Shown: positions 49,299-58,746, counted from the stretch's first letter. The stretch is DNA of 64,000 nt from Chloroflexota bacterium (GCA_902810745.1 CADDYW010000016.1:1-64000), one strand, 5' to 3'. Program-made: numbers and translations. Notes: generated by a model from the sequence alone, not told the origin.

Positions 49299-51719
49299 TC
49301 ACATTTCGAGTGCCAGCAACGCCGCGGCGACGATGTGATCGGCGTCGATGCCAGTCTGGGCGTAGACGTCGGCCCGACTCCCGGACTGTCCGAACTCGTC
49401 GACGCCCAGCGGGATGACCGGTGCGCCGAAGACGCTCCCCAGGAAAGCCAGCGTGTGCGAGGCACCATCCAGCACGGTGACGATCGGCGCCTGGCGCTCC
49501 TCCTCGGGGATGAGCGCGCCGAGGTGCCCGCCGGAGAGACCACCGTTCAGCAGAACCGACGGATCCTGCATCGCCCGCCGCCGCTCGTCCTGGAACTGCC
49601 GATACAGCCGATCCGCGCTGGTCAGATACAGGACGTTCGCGCCGATTCCCTCGGCGTGGAGCGCCCGCGCCGCGGCCACAGCCTCCGGGACCATCGCCCC
49701 GGTCACCGCGATCTGCACCGTCTGCGAAGCCGGAACGTCTGGCACGGCCTCGCGGCGATCGACGAGACGGTAGCCGCCGGCGAGAACCTGGGCCCGTAGC
49801 GTCTCTTCGCCCAGACGGGCGAGTGCAGGCTCGATCAGCGTCTGATCGATCGGCTTGGTCGAGAGCCGCAGATAGGTCGAAAGGCCCTTCTCGCGGTCGC
49901 AGCACTGCCGCAGCGCCTCGAGGAGAATCCACTCGACCTCGCGGGCGAAGGCCGGCTCGTAGGCAATCAGATTCGGCAGCTCGATACCCAGCGACGGCGT
50001 CACCGTCGACTGGTGGGCACCGCCCTCCGGGCTCAGCGAGACGCCGGACGGGGTCCCCGCGAAGATGAGCTTGCTCGCGCCGTAGAGCGCATAGACCAGC
50101 GCATCGAGCCCGCGGATCACGAACGGGTCGTACACCGTCCCGATCGGGAAGAAGTGCTGGCCGACGATCTCGGCGGCGTGACCAAACTGTCCCAGCAGCA
50201 GGTAGAAGTTCATCTCGGCGATGCCAAGCTCGATGTGCTGGCCGATGGGTGAAAGGCGCCAGCGCAGCAGCGACGACGAGGCACTCTCCCCCGAGTCGAC
50301 GCTCGGCGGCGGCTCCGGATGGAAGACGCCCACGCGGTTGATCCAGGCGCCAAGGTTCGTCGATACCGACACGTCGGGCGAGACCGTCACCAACCGCTCG
50401 CCAACGCCCGGCAGTCGTCGCAGATCGAGCAAGATTCGGCCGAACGCATCCTGGGTCGAGCTCTGAGGCGGCACTCGGGTGCCCAGGGACAACGGAATGG
50501 CGCTAGGTGATGGTACGGTCTCACGGCCGGAGAGATCCTCGCGCAGGCGCTCGGCGGCCGCTCGGCAGAGGCGTCCCTCCGGCGACTCCGGCGCGAATCC
50601 TTCCCAGTCGTCGCCGGAGATGCCCAGCGTCTGGCGTAGCTCGGCAAGCTGCTCCTCGCTGCAGAGCGCCGAGTGGTTGAGCGGATCTCCCGCGAACGGG
50701 AGCCCCCACCCCTTGATCGTGTGGGCGAAGATGACTTTTGCCGAGGTCGTGTGCGTGTCGGCCGCGGCAAGGACCTCGAGCAGCACCGCCAGATCGTGGC
50801 CGCCCAGATCGGCCAGCAAGCGCGGCAGCTCCTGATCGGGAATCTCGGCGATAGCTTGCGCGATCTCGAGTGAACCGGCTGGCAGTCGCTCGCGCACCTC
50901 GGCCCCCGGCGCGCGAATCAAGGCGTGGTACTCCTCGTTGCTCATCTCGTCGAGCCGGCGCCGCAGCGCCTCGCCTCCCGATCGTGCGAACACTGCCTGG
51001 AGGCGGCGCCCGTATTTCACTTCCATGACGCGCCAACCGTTCGCTTCGAACATCGCCTTGTAGTGGTCGATGCGCTGGCCGGGCACGACCCGGTCGAGGC
51101 TCTGGCGATTGACGTCGACGATCCAGAGGACGTTGCCGAGGTTGCGCAGCTGCTCCTCGACGACGGCTTCCCAGACACTTCCCTCGTCAAGCTCGGCATC
51201 GCCCAGCGTCGCCACGAAGCGTCGCGGCCGGACCCCCTCGAAATGGCAGGCGGCGTAGCGCTGCACCAGCGCGGCGAAGGCCGGCGCCACCGAGCCGATC
51301 CCCATCGAGCCGGTCGAGAAGTGCGCCACGTCGGGATCTTTCGTCCGGCTGGGGTACGACTGGAGGCCGTGGAAGTCGCGCAAACGCGTCAGGTATTCCC
51401 GGGGCAGGTTTCCGAGCAGGTACTGGATCGCGTGATAGACGGGCGAGGCGGTTGGCTTGATCGCGTGGCGGTCCTCGGCTCGAAGGTAGCTGAAATAGAG
51501 CGCGGTGAAGATCGAGACGACCGACGCCGAGGACGACTGATGTCCCCCGATCTTGGTGCCATCCGGGTTGGGTCGCCGGAAGTTGGCGTAATGGATCATC
51601 GCGGTGGCGAGCCAGAGAACTCGTCGCTGGATCGACTCCAGAATCGCGAGGTCCGGAGATGTGTCCGGACCCGGTTGGACCTCCCGATCGATGACAGTGC
51701 GCAAGGCGGTATCCTCCAA
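49299..51719 (-). CDS. AceE-like ThDP enzyme (homodimeric pyruvate dehydrogenase E1/transketolase type)
   Basis: An 806-residue protein. The N-terminal domain has IGGHQSSSASVVSIFTALYF, SPVYHAIQYLLG and ST-GSMGIGSVAPAFAAL. The ThDP motif GDAELDEGSVWEAVVEEQL...VDVN follows, then ANGWRVMEVKYG. The middle (pyrimidine-binding) and C-terminal transketolase-like domains end with a FGQSGSR-type turn (DEFGQSGSRADVYAQTGID). It is about 80 residues shorter than E. coli AceE. No E2 or E3 genes adjoin it, so it may work with distant partners or as a stand-alone 2-oxo-acid enzyme. Confidence 0.85.
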   Translation of the reverse strand: MEDTALRTVIDREVQPGPDTSPDLAILESIQRRVLWLATAMIHYANFRRPNPDGTKIGGHQSSSASVVSIFTALYFSYLRAEDRHAIKPTASPVYHAIQYLLGNLPREYLTRLRDFHGLQSYPSRTKDPDVAHFSTGSMGIGSVAPAFAALVQRYAACHFEGVRPRRFVATLGDAELDEGSVWEAVVEEQLRNLGNVLWIVDVNRQSLDRVVPGQRIDHYKAMFEANGWRVMEVKYGRRLQAVFARSGGEALRRRLDEMSNEEYHALIRAPGAEVRERLPAGSLEIAQAIAEIPDQELPRLLADLGGHDLAVLLEVLAAADTHTTSAKVIFAHTIKGWGLPFAGDPLNHSALCSEEQLAELRQTLGISGDDWEGFAPESPEGRLCRAAAERLREDLSGRETVPSPSAIPLSLGTRVPPQSSTQDAFGRILLDLRRLPGVGERLVTVSPDVSVSTNLGAWINRVGVFHPEPPPSVDSGESASSSLLRWRLSPIGQHIELGIAEMNFYLLLGQFGHAAEIVGQHFFPIGTVYDPFVIRGLDALVYALYGASKLIFAGTPSGVSLSPEGGAHQSTVTPSLGIELPNLIAYEPAFAREVEWILLEALRQCCDREKGLSTYLRLSTKPIDQTLIEPALARLGEETLRAQVLAGGYRLVDRREAVPDVPASQTVQIAVTGAMVPEAVAAARALHAEGIGANVLYLTSADRLYRQFQDERRRAMQDPSVLLNGGLSGGHLGALIPEEERQAPIVTVLDGASHTLAFLGSVFGAPVIPLGVDEFGQSGSRADVYAQTGIDADHIVAAALLALEM

Positions 51720-51975
51720 CGCCGCGTTGGGATTCGGCCCGAGTATACAACCCGGCGCGCGATCCGTCGATGATCTGGCGAGACACTGGCTACAGATGCT
51801 TATCCAGGCTATCCGCGCCCTGGAAGCGGTTCTACTGGAGAACGGCTCGCCGCCGAGACATAGAGGGCACCGGGGGACACCGGGATCTTGACGGGTTTTC
51901 TCTTCTCGGCGTCGTTCCCGTACGCAGTTTAGGTGGTCAGCGCCCGATTTCCCAGGTGCCCGCTAGCACGGCTTC
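51720..51975. other. Intergenic region with a fragment of the ACAGAGA repeat family
   Basis: About 250 bp between the AceE-like gene and the small frame at 51976. Words such as GAGACATAGAGGGCACCGGGGGACACCGGG (about 51855-51888) match one arm of the hairpin at 54173-54264. There is no convincing gene. Confidence 0.4.
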
Positions 51976-52128
51976 GTGTCCGGCATTGGCGAGACCGGAG
52001 TTAGACGCGCTCGGCCGACGGCGGAGCGCGTTGATGCTCTGATCGCGGGTCTTCGAGCGGCGAAATTTGGCATCAAAAAAGAAGAGGCGACGGAAAGGCT
52101 TCGACGGCTCGCTAAACCAGAGGAGTGA
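51976..52128 (+). CDS. Possible small protein, unknown
   Basis: A 50-residue frame from GTG 51976. The sequence is hydrophilic and helical (TAERVDALIAGLRAAKFG, then IKKEEATERLRRLAKPEE) with even codon use, unlike the surrounding wrong-frame sequence. It may be a small antitoxin-like or DNA-binding protein, or the remnant C-terminus of one. No clear ribosome-binding site precedes the GTG. The function is not known. Confidence 0.3.
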   Translation: MSGIGETGVRRARPTAERVDALIAGLRAAKFGIKKEEATERLRRLAKPEE

Positions 52129-52346
52129 CTCCTGTCGCGATTCCGCCTGTTGCATTCGACGGGGTAAACCGGTTAAGTGAGCCCCATTCGCGGCCCGGGG
52201 GACCGGCGCGGCTATCGCCCCGACTTCGGGCTCGGTGGATCATCTTCGGTCCAGCCGGACGTGCTGCCCCGGCGTGACGCCCGGCTGGCTTAGCGTCGGC
52301 CAGGGCGCCCAGGGCTGATCCTCAATGGGGAAAGCGGAGGTTTTCG

Positions 52347-52862
52347 ATGGAAGGCGAAAAGTCGGCACCTCGCGACGTGATCGTTCTCGGGCCCGGCGAA
52401 GGGACTGTCGTCGCCGGCTCCGGCGGGACGCCAGTCGTGATCAAGGTCCACGGCGACGATGTGGCCGGTGGTGGGTATTCATTCATGGAGATGGACGTCG
52501 CGCCAGGCCCGGGCGCACGGCCACACATCCATCACGAGGCGGACGAGGCGTTCTACGTCGTGGATGGCGAGCTGACCGTCGTGCTGGACGGCACGTCGAT
52601 CGTCGCGCCCGCCGGCTCGTTCGTCCTCGTCCCGCGGGGCTTGCGCCACACCTTCAGGAATCAGGGCACGCGCCCGGCGAAGGCGGTGTTCATCCTCTCC
52701 CCGCCTGGCTTCGAGCGCTTCTTCGAGGAGCTCGCCGCGCTGCGGCAGGCAGCGCCTTCTGGCCAGGTCGACTTCGCGACGATGCGCGATCTCGGCCAGA
52801 GGTTCGCAACCGAGTTTTTCGAGAGCTGGGCACTCACGGCTCGTAGGAGTCGACCGGCGTGA
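52347..52862 (+). CDS. Cupin domain-containing protein
   Basis: A 171-residue single-cupin protein. Motif 1 is GARPHIHHEADEAFYVVDGELTVVLDG (metal His, His and Glu, then the Gly) and motif 2 is PRGLRHTFRN (metal His). The first strand is YSFMEMDVAPG. A C-terminal helical segment of ~45 residues (FFEELAALRQAA...) is more than the core requires. It may bind a small metal-dependent ligand or act as an isomerase or dioxygenase-like enzyme. Its 3' end overlaps the convergent sulfatase gene by 29 bp. Confidence 0.88.
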   Translation: MEGEKSAPRDVIVLGPGEGTVVAGSGGTPVVIKVHGDDVAGGGYSFMEMDVAPGPGARPHIHHEADEAFYVVDGELTVVLDGTSIVAPAGSFVLVPRGLRHTFRNQGTRPAKAVFILSPPGFERFFEELAALRQAAPSGQVDFATMRDLGQRFATEFFESWALTARRSRPA

Positions 52863-54123
52863 TCGTGGCGCCGTCTGGCGGAGCGACGTCGCCGCCGAGC
52901 AGTGGATCGCCCGTCTCGCGCATCCACCTCTCCAGACTGGCGCGCAGATCGTCCAGGACCGACCGGTACTCGGGGTCCGTCGCCAGGTTGGTCTGTTCGA
53001 GTGGATCGCGCTCCAGGTCGAAGAGCATCTCTGATGGCCGACGCCGCTCGAAGTAGCCCTGATCGCGCAGCAGATCCTTCGTCGGGCTGGGATCGACGTG
53101 CGTCGGCAGGCTGAACGGCCGGTCGGCGAAGCTGCGGACGTACTTGTAACGCTCGGTGCGGACACCGCGCATGGGATCGTAGGTGGTGTGATAGGTCAGC
53201 TCGGCGAAGATCTCGTCGCGGACGGATTTCGCCGCGCCCTGAACCAGCGGTACCAGGCTCACGCCGTCCGTATTTTCGGGTGGGCTGACGCCGCAGAGGT
53301 CCAGCACGGTCGCGTAGAGGTCGACGTTCGAGACCAGGCCGGAGACGCGCCGGCCGCCGCGAAAGCCGTTCGGTCCACGGGCGATCAGGCTGATCGCGAG
53401 CCCGGGATCGAGCAGCGTGCCCTTGGCGCCGGGGAAGGCGATGCCGTGGTCGGTGGTGTAGACGAACAGCGTACTGTCGGCGAGGCCAGCGCGGTCGAGC
53501 GCCTCCCGGATCTGCCCCACCGCCGCGTCAACGCGTCGCACCTGCTCGTTCAGGTCGGCCACGTCGCGGCGGACGACCGGCGTGTCGGGAAGGTAGGGCG
53601 GCACCACGACATCATCGAGGGACGTATCGGTCGGATCGAATGGACGGTGCGTCTCGGAGAAGCCGACCATCGCGAAGAACGGCTCCGAGGGCCGCGCGGC
53701 GAGAAACGCGGCGACCAGCGGCGCGACGTCGCGGCAATGGTGACGCCGACGTCCCTCTACCTGGACGACGTGCTGGTAGCCCAGGTCACGCGGGTCTGGC
53801 GCCTCGTGCTGGAAGCCGAAGAGGTAGGTGCTGTACCCGGCGCTCGCCAGCAGCGACGGCAGCGTCCGTCGATACGATTCGGGATGCAGCCGGAAGCCGC
53901 GATGGGTGAGGCCGATCAGTCCGTGACGGTGGGGCACCTGGCCGGTGAGCAGGCTCGCCCGACTGGGGCTGCACTGCGGCGCTACGCAGAACGCTTGCTC
54001 GAAGACGACTCCTTCGCTGGCGAGCCGATCCAGATTTGGCGTTTCGACATGCCGGCCATAGGGACCGGTGTGACGGCCGGTATCGTGAGTGATGACGATC
54101 ATGACGTTCGGGGACGCGCTCAT
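52834..54123 (-). CDS. Sulfatase (formylglycine-type)
   Basis: A 429-residue sulfatase. Metal ligand Asp14 lies in VITHDTGRHTGPYG, the modification site is C51-S-P-S-R55 in APQCSPSRASLLTG, and YTTDHGIAFPGAK contains the second metal pair. There is no signal peptide. The ATG at 54123 has AGGAGG four to five bases upstream; the ATG at 54141 is weaker. It is minus-strand, divergent from the sulfatase-fold gene at 54449 across the ACAGAGA-type hairpin. The choline-sulfatase or heparan-type specificity cannot be told apart. Confidence 0.92.
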   Translation of the reverse strand: MSASPNVMIVITHDTGRHTGPYGRHVETPNLDRLASEGVVFEQAFCVAPQCSPSRASLLTGQVPHRHGLIGLTHRGFRLHPESYRRTLPSLLASAGYSTYLFGFQHEAPDPRDLGYQHVVQVEGRRRHHCRDVAPLVAAFLAARPSEPFFAMVGFSETHRPFDPTDTSLDDVVVPPYLPDTPVVRRDVADLNEQVRRVDAAVGQIREALDRAGLADSTLFVYTTDHGIAFPGAKGTLLDPGLAISLIARGPNGFRGGRRVSGLVSNVDLYATVLDLCGVSPPENTDGVSLVPLVQGAAKSVRDEIFAELTYHTTYDPMRGVRTERYKYVRSFADRPFSLPTHVDPSPTKDLLRDQGYFERRRPSEMLFDLERDPLEQTNLATDPEYRSVLDDLRASLERWMRETGDPLLGGDVAPPDGATITPVDSYEP

Positions 54124-54172
54124 CGTGCCTCCTTTATCCAAGTTTCCAGAACGATCGGACCGGTGGACGGCT

Positions 54173-54264
54173 CACCACGGAGACACAGAGAGCGCAGAGG
54201 AAGTACGGAGAAAAGACAATTCTCACCGCTGTGCCCTCTGTGTCGACTCTGTGTCTCTGTGGTT
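54173..54264. repeat. Degenerate repeat hairpin, ACAGAGA family
   Basis: CACCACGGAGACACAGAGAG (from 54173) and following words to 54212 form one arm. CTGTGCCCTCTGTGTCGACTCTGTGTCTCTGTGGT (54230-54264) forms the complementary arm. The arms are imperfect copies of a CAGAGAC-type word. It lies between the divergent sulfatase genes. Confidence 0.75.
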
Positions 54265-54448
54265 AACGTACTCTGGCGTCCCCTTGCAAAGTTCGGGTCG
54301 CTGCATGCGAATCACGCTCCGCCAGAGACGGTATGATACACGTTTGTCACCGCCAGGCGCGTCGTGATAGAGTACTCGCGATTCGGTCGCGCGGCGCCCG
54401 GTCTCGGCGCGCCGAAGCCGCTCTCAGCCTCCCACCGAAGGGGGAAAG

Positions 54449-55822
54449 ATGAACCTGATCGTCGTCGTGCTCGATAGCTGGCGGCAGGACCACGTCGGAT
54501 TCTACCACCGGGGCCGCCCGGCCTGGGAAGGCGTTCCGCCGGTCGCTACGCCCAACCTCGACGCGTTCGCGCGCGAATCGATCGTCTTCGACAACGCCTA
54601 CGCCGACGCCTATCCGACAATCCCGATCCGCTGCCAGCTGATGACCGGACAGCGCACGCTGCCGTACCGTCCGTGGCAGCCCCTCCTGCCCTCCGACGTG
54701 ACCATCGCCGAGATCCTGCGCGCCGAGGGATACGTCTGCGGCCTGATCTCGGACACGTATCACTACCGCGCGCCGGGCATGAACTATCACCGGGGCTTCC
54801 ACTCGTATCGGTGGGTGCGCGGCCAGGAGTACGACGCCTACGAATCGGCGCCAACGCGGCGCAACGTCGACGATTACGTCAATGCCAGTTTTCCGCCCGT
54901 CTGGCGCAACCGGGTGGCACAGTACCTTGCCAACACCGACGAGTTTCAATCCGAGGAAGACTGGTTCGCGCCGCGGGTCGCGCGGCTGGCGGTGGACTGG
55001 CTGCGCAAGAATCGAAGCCACCCGAAGACGTTCCTCTGGATCGACAGCTTCGATCCGCACGAGCCCTGGGACCCTCCGGCCCGGTATGACGTCTACCGCG
55101 ATCCGTCCTACCGTGGCCCGCGGATCATCCTCCCGATGGGGGGCAACGCCGACGAGTGGGCGACGAAGGACGAGCAGCGCAACATTCGCGGTCTCTACAG
55201 CGGCGAGGTTGCCTCGGTCGACGCCGCGCTTGGTCCGCTCTTCCGGGCGCTCGGCGAGTACGGCTACCTCGACGACTCGATCGTTCTGGTCCTGGCCGAT
55301 CACGGCCACCCGCTCGCCGATCACGGCAAGTTCCTCAAGGGCGCCGATCGTCTGCACAACGAGCTTCTGAAAGTGCCATTCTTGCTGCGGCTGCCGAAAG
55401 GCCGGGGAGCCGGCCGCCGAACCAGTGCCATCGTCGAGTACGACGACGTGCTGCCAACCCTGCTCGACCTGCTGGGCCTGGCGAACAACGCCTCGTCGAT
55501 GCACGGGCGCAGCTTCCGTTCGGTCGTCGAAGGCGACAGCGACGATCACCGGCCGCACGTCATCACCGGCTACCACGCGGGCGTCGACCGCTGCATCCGC
55601 GACAAGGAGTGGAGCCTCGTCCTCCGGCCCGAGAGCCAGCCGGACGAGCTGTATTACCTGCCGGACGATCCAAAAGAGCAGAAGAACCTGATCGACAGCC
55701 ACGTCGACGAGGCGCGCCGGCTGGCCTCGGCCTACGGGAAGTATTTCTTCCAGCGCGGGCGTCCGACGCACCTGAAGGGCATCCAGGGACAGTACGAGAT
55801 GTCCTCGGGGAGCGTCGAGTAG
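54449..55822 (+). CDS. Sulfatase-fold (alkaline phosphatase superfamily) protein with Thr in place of Cys
   Basis: A 457-residue protein with clear sulfatase architecture: N-terminal IVVVLDSWRQDHVGFY (metal Asp9), WIDSFDPHEPWDPP, and VLADHGHPLADHGKF for the second metal site. In the modification loop, the C-x-P-x-R motif is replaced by T57-I-P-I-R61 (AYPTIPIRCQLMTG), so no formylglycine can form. The Thr could serve as a direct nucleophile as in other alkaline-phosphatase-fold enzymes. It is followed after 20 bp by a ThDP enzyme gene, so the two may process one substrate. Confidence 0.85.
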   Translation: MNLIVVVLDSWRQDHVGFYHRGRPAWEGVPPVATPNLDAFARESIVFDNAYADAYPTIPIRCQLMTGQRTLPYRPWQPLLPSDVTIAEILRAEGYVCGLISDTYHYRAPGMNYHRGFHSYRWVRGQEYDAYESAPTRRNVDDYVNASFPPVWRNRVAQYLANTDEFQSEEDWFAPRVARLAVDWLRKNRSHPKTFLWIDSFDPHEPWDPPARYDVYRDPSYRGPRIILPMGGNADEWATKDEQRNIRGLYSGEVASVDAALGPLFRALGEYGYLDDSIVLVLADHGHPLADHGKFLKGADRLHNELLKVPFLLRLPKGRGAGRRTSAIVEYDDVLPTLLDLLGLANNASSMHGRSFRSVVEGDSDDHRPHVITGYHAGVDRCIRDKEWSLVLRPESQPDELYYLPDDPKEQKNLIDSHVDEARRLASAYGKYFFQRGRPTHLKGIQGQYEMSSGSVE

Positions 55823-55842
55823 CGAATTCGAAGGAGGCCAGG

Positions 55843-57480
55843 ATGAACGGCGCCGACCTGCTGGTCAGGCAGCTTCGACAGCACGGGGTCGAGTTCGTCA
55901 CGACGCTCTCGGGAAACGGCCTCAATCCCTTCTACGAGGCATGCCGAACCGCCGGGCTTCGGCTGGTCGACTTTCGCAACGAGCAGGCCGCGGCCTTTGC
56001 CGCAGACGCCGCCGCGCGGCTCACCCGGCGCATCGGCGTCTGCGCGGTCAGCGCTGCGGTCGGGCACGCCAACGCGCTGATCGGCGTGGTGAACGCCTGG
56101 TTCGACGGCGCGCCGCTCCTCCTGATCACCGGCTCCAGCGCGCACAGCCGAACCGACATGGGCAAGTTCCAGGACCTCGATCAGGTTGCCCTGGCCGCGC
56201 CGGTCTGCAAGTACGCCAGGCTGGTCGATCGTCCCGAGCGCATCCCGTTCTACGTCCACGAGGCGATCGGCCGTGCCACCTCCGGCCGACCCGGCCCGGT
56301 CCACCTGACGATCCCGAGCGACGTGCTGGCAGGTGACATCGGCGCGATCCTCCCTGGCCAGGTCACGATGGCGAGTGGAGAGGTGCGGCCGCGCGCCACC
56401 GCGGACCCGGAGGCGATCGACACGGCCGCCGACCTGATCGCCCACGCGCGGCAGCCGCTGATCGTGGCGGGAAGCGGCGCCTTTTACGCACGCGCGGATG
56501 GAACGCTCGGCGAGTTCGCGGCGACGACGGCGATGCCGATCGTCGTGCCGATCTGGGATCGCGGCGCGGTCTCGCGCGCGAGCGAGCACTTCCTCGGCGT
56601 GATCGGCGCGGCCAGCGGCGGTCCGCGCCTGCTCCCAGACGCCGATCTGATTCTGCTCGTCGGCGCGCGCATCGATTACCGGGTGGCCTACGCCGAGCCA
56701 CCAGGAATCAGGCCCGATGCGCGGATCGTCCGGATCGACGTCGAGGCGAGCGAGCTGCGCCAGGTACGCGAGCCCGACGTGGCGATTCTCGCCGATCCGA
56801 AGTCGGCGCTGATCGCGCTGGGCGAGGCGCTGGCGCGCCGGGGCTTCACCCCGCGGCGAGACTGGCTGGCCGAAGCCCGCCGCCGGGACCGTGAGTTTCG
56901 CCAGCGCTGGCACGAACCGGCCCCCGCCGCGCCGCCGCTGACCGGTCGGCACGTCGTCGATGGCCTTCGTCCATTCCTCGACGATCGGACGCTCTTCCTG
57001 ATCGACGGCGGCAACATCGGACAGTGGGCGCACATGGCGCTCGCCGACCGCTACCCCGGCCACTGGCTGACCTGCGGCGCGAGCGGCGTCGTGGGCTGGG
57101 GTATCGCCGGCGGCATCGCCGCCAGGCTCGCCTATCCGGACCGGCCAGTCATCGTGCTCTCGGGCGACGGGGCGATCGCGTTCGGGCTGGTCGAGCTCGA
57201 GACGGCGGTGCGCCACGGCACGCCGTTCGTCGTCGTCCTCGCGGATGACCGGGCCTGGGGAAGCGTCGTCAGCGGTCAGCTCGAGACGTACGGCCCCGCG
57301 GGCGTCGTCGCGAGCCGCATGGGACCGGTCGACTACGCGAAGGTCGCCGAGGGCCTCGGCGCGCTCGGCACGCGCGTCGAGCGCCCGGAAGAGATCGCCG
57401 CGGCGATCCGGGCCGCGCTTACCGCGGACCGACCGACGCTCATCCACGTCCCGATCGCGGTCGGTGGGCCGGCGGATTAG
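55843..57480 (+). CDS. ThDP-dependent enzyme (acetolactate synthase/benzoylformate decarboxylase superfamily)
   Basis: A 545-residue three-domain ThDP enzyme. The catalytic Glu is E47 in DFRNEQAAAFA. The ThDP motif is GDGAIAFGLVELETAVRHG...VVVLADD, in which the Asn at the end of the usual GDG...NN motif is Asp (ADD). Magnesium coordination may therefore differ. The centre has VSAAVGHANALIGVVNA. The ATG at 55843 has AAGGAGG upstream. It is 20 bp after the sulfatase-fold gene. A 2-oxo-acid decarboxylase or carboligase role is likely; the exact substrate is unknown. Confidence 0.88.
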   Translation: MNGADLLVRQLRQHGVEFVTTLSGNGLNPFYEACRTAGLRLVDFRNEQAAAFAADAAARLTRRIGVCAVSAAVGHANALIGVVNAWFDGAPLLLITGSSAHSRTDMGKFQDLDQVALAAPVCKYARLVDRPERIPFYVHEAIGRATSGRPGPVHLTIPSDVLAGDIGAILPGQVTMASGEVRPRATADPEAIDTAADLIAHARQPLIVAGSGAFYARADGTLGEFAATTAMPIVVPIWDRGAVSRASEHFLGVIGAASGGPRLLPDADLILLVGARIDYRVAYAEPPGIRPDARIVRIDVEASELRQVREPDVAILADPKSALIALGEALARRGFTPRRDWLAEARRRDREFRQRWHEPAPAAPPLTGRHVVDGLRPFLDDRTLFLIDGGNIGQWAHMALADRYPGHWLTCGASGVVGWGIAGGIAARLAYPDRPVIVLSGDGAIAFGLVELETAVRHGTPFVVVLADDRAWGSVVSGQLETYGPAGVVASRMGPVDYAKVAEGLGALGTRVERPEEIAAAIRAALTADRPTLIHVPIAVGGPAD

Positions 57481-57581
57481 CGCGCCCTGGCAGAAGGGCA
57501 CGTGGGGCTCAAGGGTCGCGGACCCGAGGGCCGGCTCCCGCGAATGAAGCATCCCAGGCTTTCCGGAGGCTCTTTAGCAGC

Positions 57582-58574
57582 TCAATCGAGGGGGAGCCGT
57601 ACCGTGGTACCCGTCTCGGCCGCCCGGTAGATTGCCTGGATGATCTCGAGGGCAGCCCGGGCATCCTCGCCGGTAGCCGCTGGCGGTCGACGGTCCTGGA
57701 TCGCCGCGAGAAACTCGCCGATCTCGGCGTCGAAGCCGCCGGGCCACTCCTTCGGCACGGCTACGTCTTCCCAGGGCTTGCCGAGCGTGCTGATCCGCAG
57801 TCCACGCCAGGTGTCGACGCGCAGGACTCCCTCGGTGCCGACGAGCTCGACGTAGCAGCAGCCGGTCGCGCGTGGCGTGCCCAGCGCCTGCTGGAGCATC
57901 GCGGTCACGCCGTTGGCGAAGGCGAGAAGTGCCGTGCCGTGCTCCTCGCCTTCGATCAGCCCGCGCCCGTGGCCGATCCGCGCCGACACCGTCTCGACCT
58001 CGGCGCCGATCCACCAGCGAAGACGGTCGGCGGCGTGAATGCCGTTGTCCATGAAGACGCCGCCGCCATTGAGCGCGACGCTGCCCCGCCACTGGAGCGA
58101 CTCGTCGCCGTCGCGGCCTGCCCAGATCACGTCGTTGGCGAAGAGGAGCCGGCCGATCGCGCCGTCCTGCAACAGCAGGCGCGCCCGAATGTGCTCGGGA
58201 TAGAAGCGGTGGGTGTGACCGATCATCAGGATGACGCCGGCCTGTCGACAGGCGTCGATCATGCGGTCGGCGTCGGCGAGCGACGTCGCGATGGGCTTCT
58301 CGCAGAGGACGTGCTTACCGGCTCTCGCCGCGGCAACCGTGGTCTCGGCGTGGAGCGCGTGCGGCAGACAGATGCTCACCGCGTCCACGTCGGGGCGGGC
58401 GAGGAGTGCCTCGGCCTCCGGAACGTATCGCGCGCCAACCGCCTCGGCCAGGCGTCGCCCACGCTCGGGGTCGACGTCCGCGACGGCGACGACTCGGCAG
58501 CTCGGCTGACGACCATAGGCCTCGGCGTGGACCCGACCGATGCCCCCGGCCCCGATGATTCCGACGTTCACCAC
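57582..58574 (-). CDS. Gfo/Idh/MocA family oxidoreductase
   Basis: A 330-residue NAD(P)-dependent oxidoreductase. The Rossmann loop is VGIIGAGGIGRVHAEAYG, the conserved Lys is in HVLCEKPIATS, and the substrate-domain segment GGVFMDNGIHAADRLRWW contains the His of the family. It resembles the oxidoreductase at 46615 in plan but not in detail. It is convergent with the ThDP enzyme gene. Its likely substrates are sugars, cyclitols or their acids. It is separated from the BI-1 gene by a GTGATGA-type hairpin. Confidence 0.9.
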   Translation of the reverse strand: MVNVGIIGAGGIGRVHAEAYGRQPSCRVVAVADVDPERGRRLAEAVGARYVPEAEALLARPDVDAVSICLPHALHAETTVAAARAGKHVLCEKPIATSLADADRMIDACRQAGVILMIGHTHRFYPEHIRARLLLQDGAIGRLLFANDVIWAGRDGDESLQWRGSVALNGGGVFMDNGIHAADRLRWWIGAEVETVSARIGHGRGLIEGEEHGTALLAFANGVTAMLQQALGTPRATGCCYVELVGTEGVLRVDTWRGLRISTLGKPWEDVAVPKEWPGGFDAEIGEFLAAIQDRRPPAATGEDARAALEIIQAIYRAAETGTTVRLPLD

Positions 58575-58636
58575 GGCTCAGTCCTCCGCGCGGGCATTCT
58601 CCGGCTCGACCACCCTCACGAGTGATAAGTGCCCGC

Positions 58637-58714
58637 AGTGATGCGTGATGAGTGATGAGTCTGCGACGACGCCGCTTTGCCCCTCACCACTCATCACTCG
58701 TGACTCGTCACTCA
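58637..58714. repeat. GTGATGA-family hairpin
   Basis: GTGATGCGTGATGAGTGATGAG (about 58639-58660) and its imperfect complement CTCACCACTCATCACTCGTGACTCGTCACTC (about 58682-58713) form a hairpin with a ~20-base GC-rich loop. It lies between the oxidoreductase and the BI-1 gene on the minus strand. Confidence 0.75.
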
Positions 58715-58746
58715 GTGGCGTCTCGGTGGTTGGCGGCCCCGGCCGA

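Noticed and set aside
55732-57552. 606-codon minus-strand frame opposite the ThDP gene
   Set aside because: It mirrors the coding strand of a clear ThDP enzyme and shows no domain.
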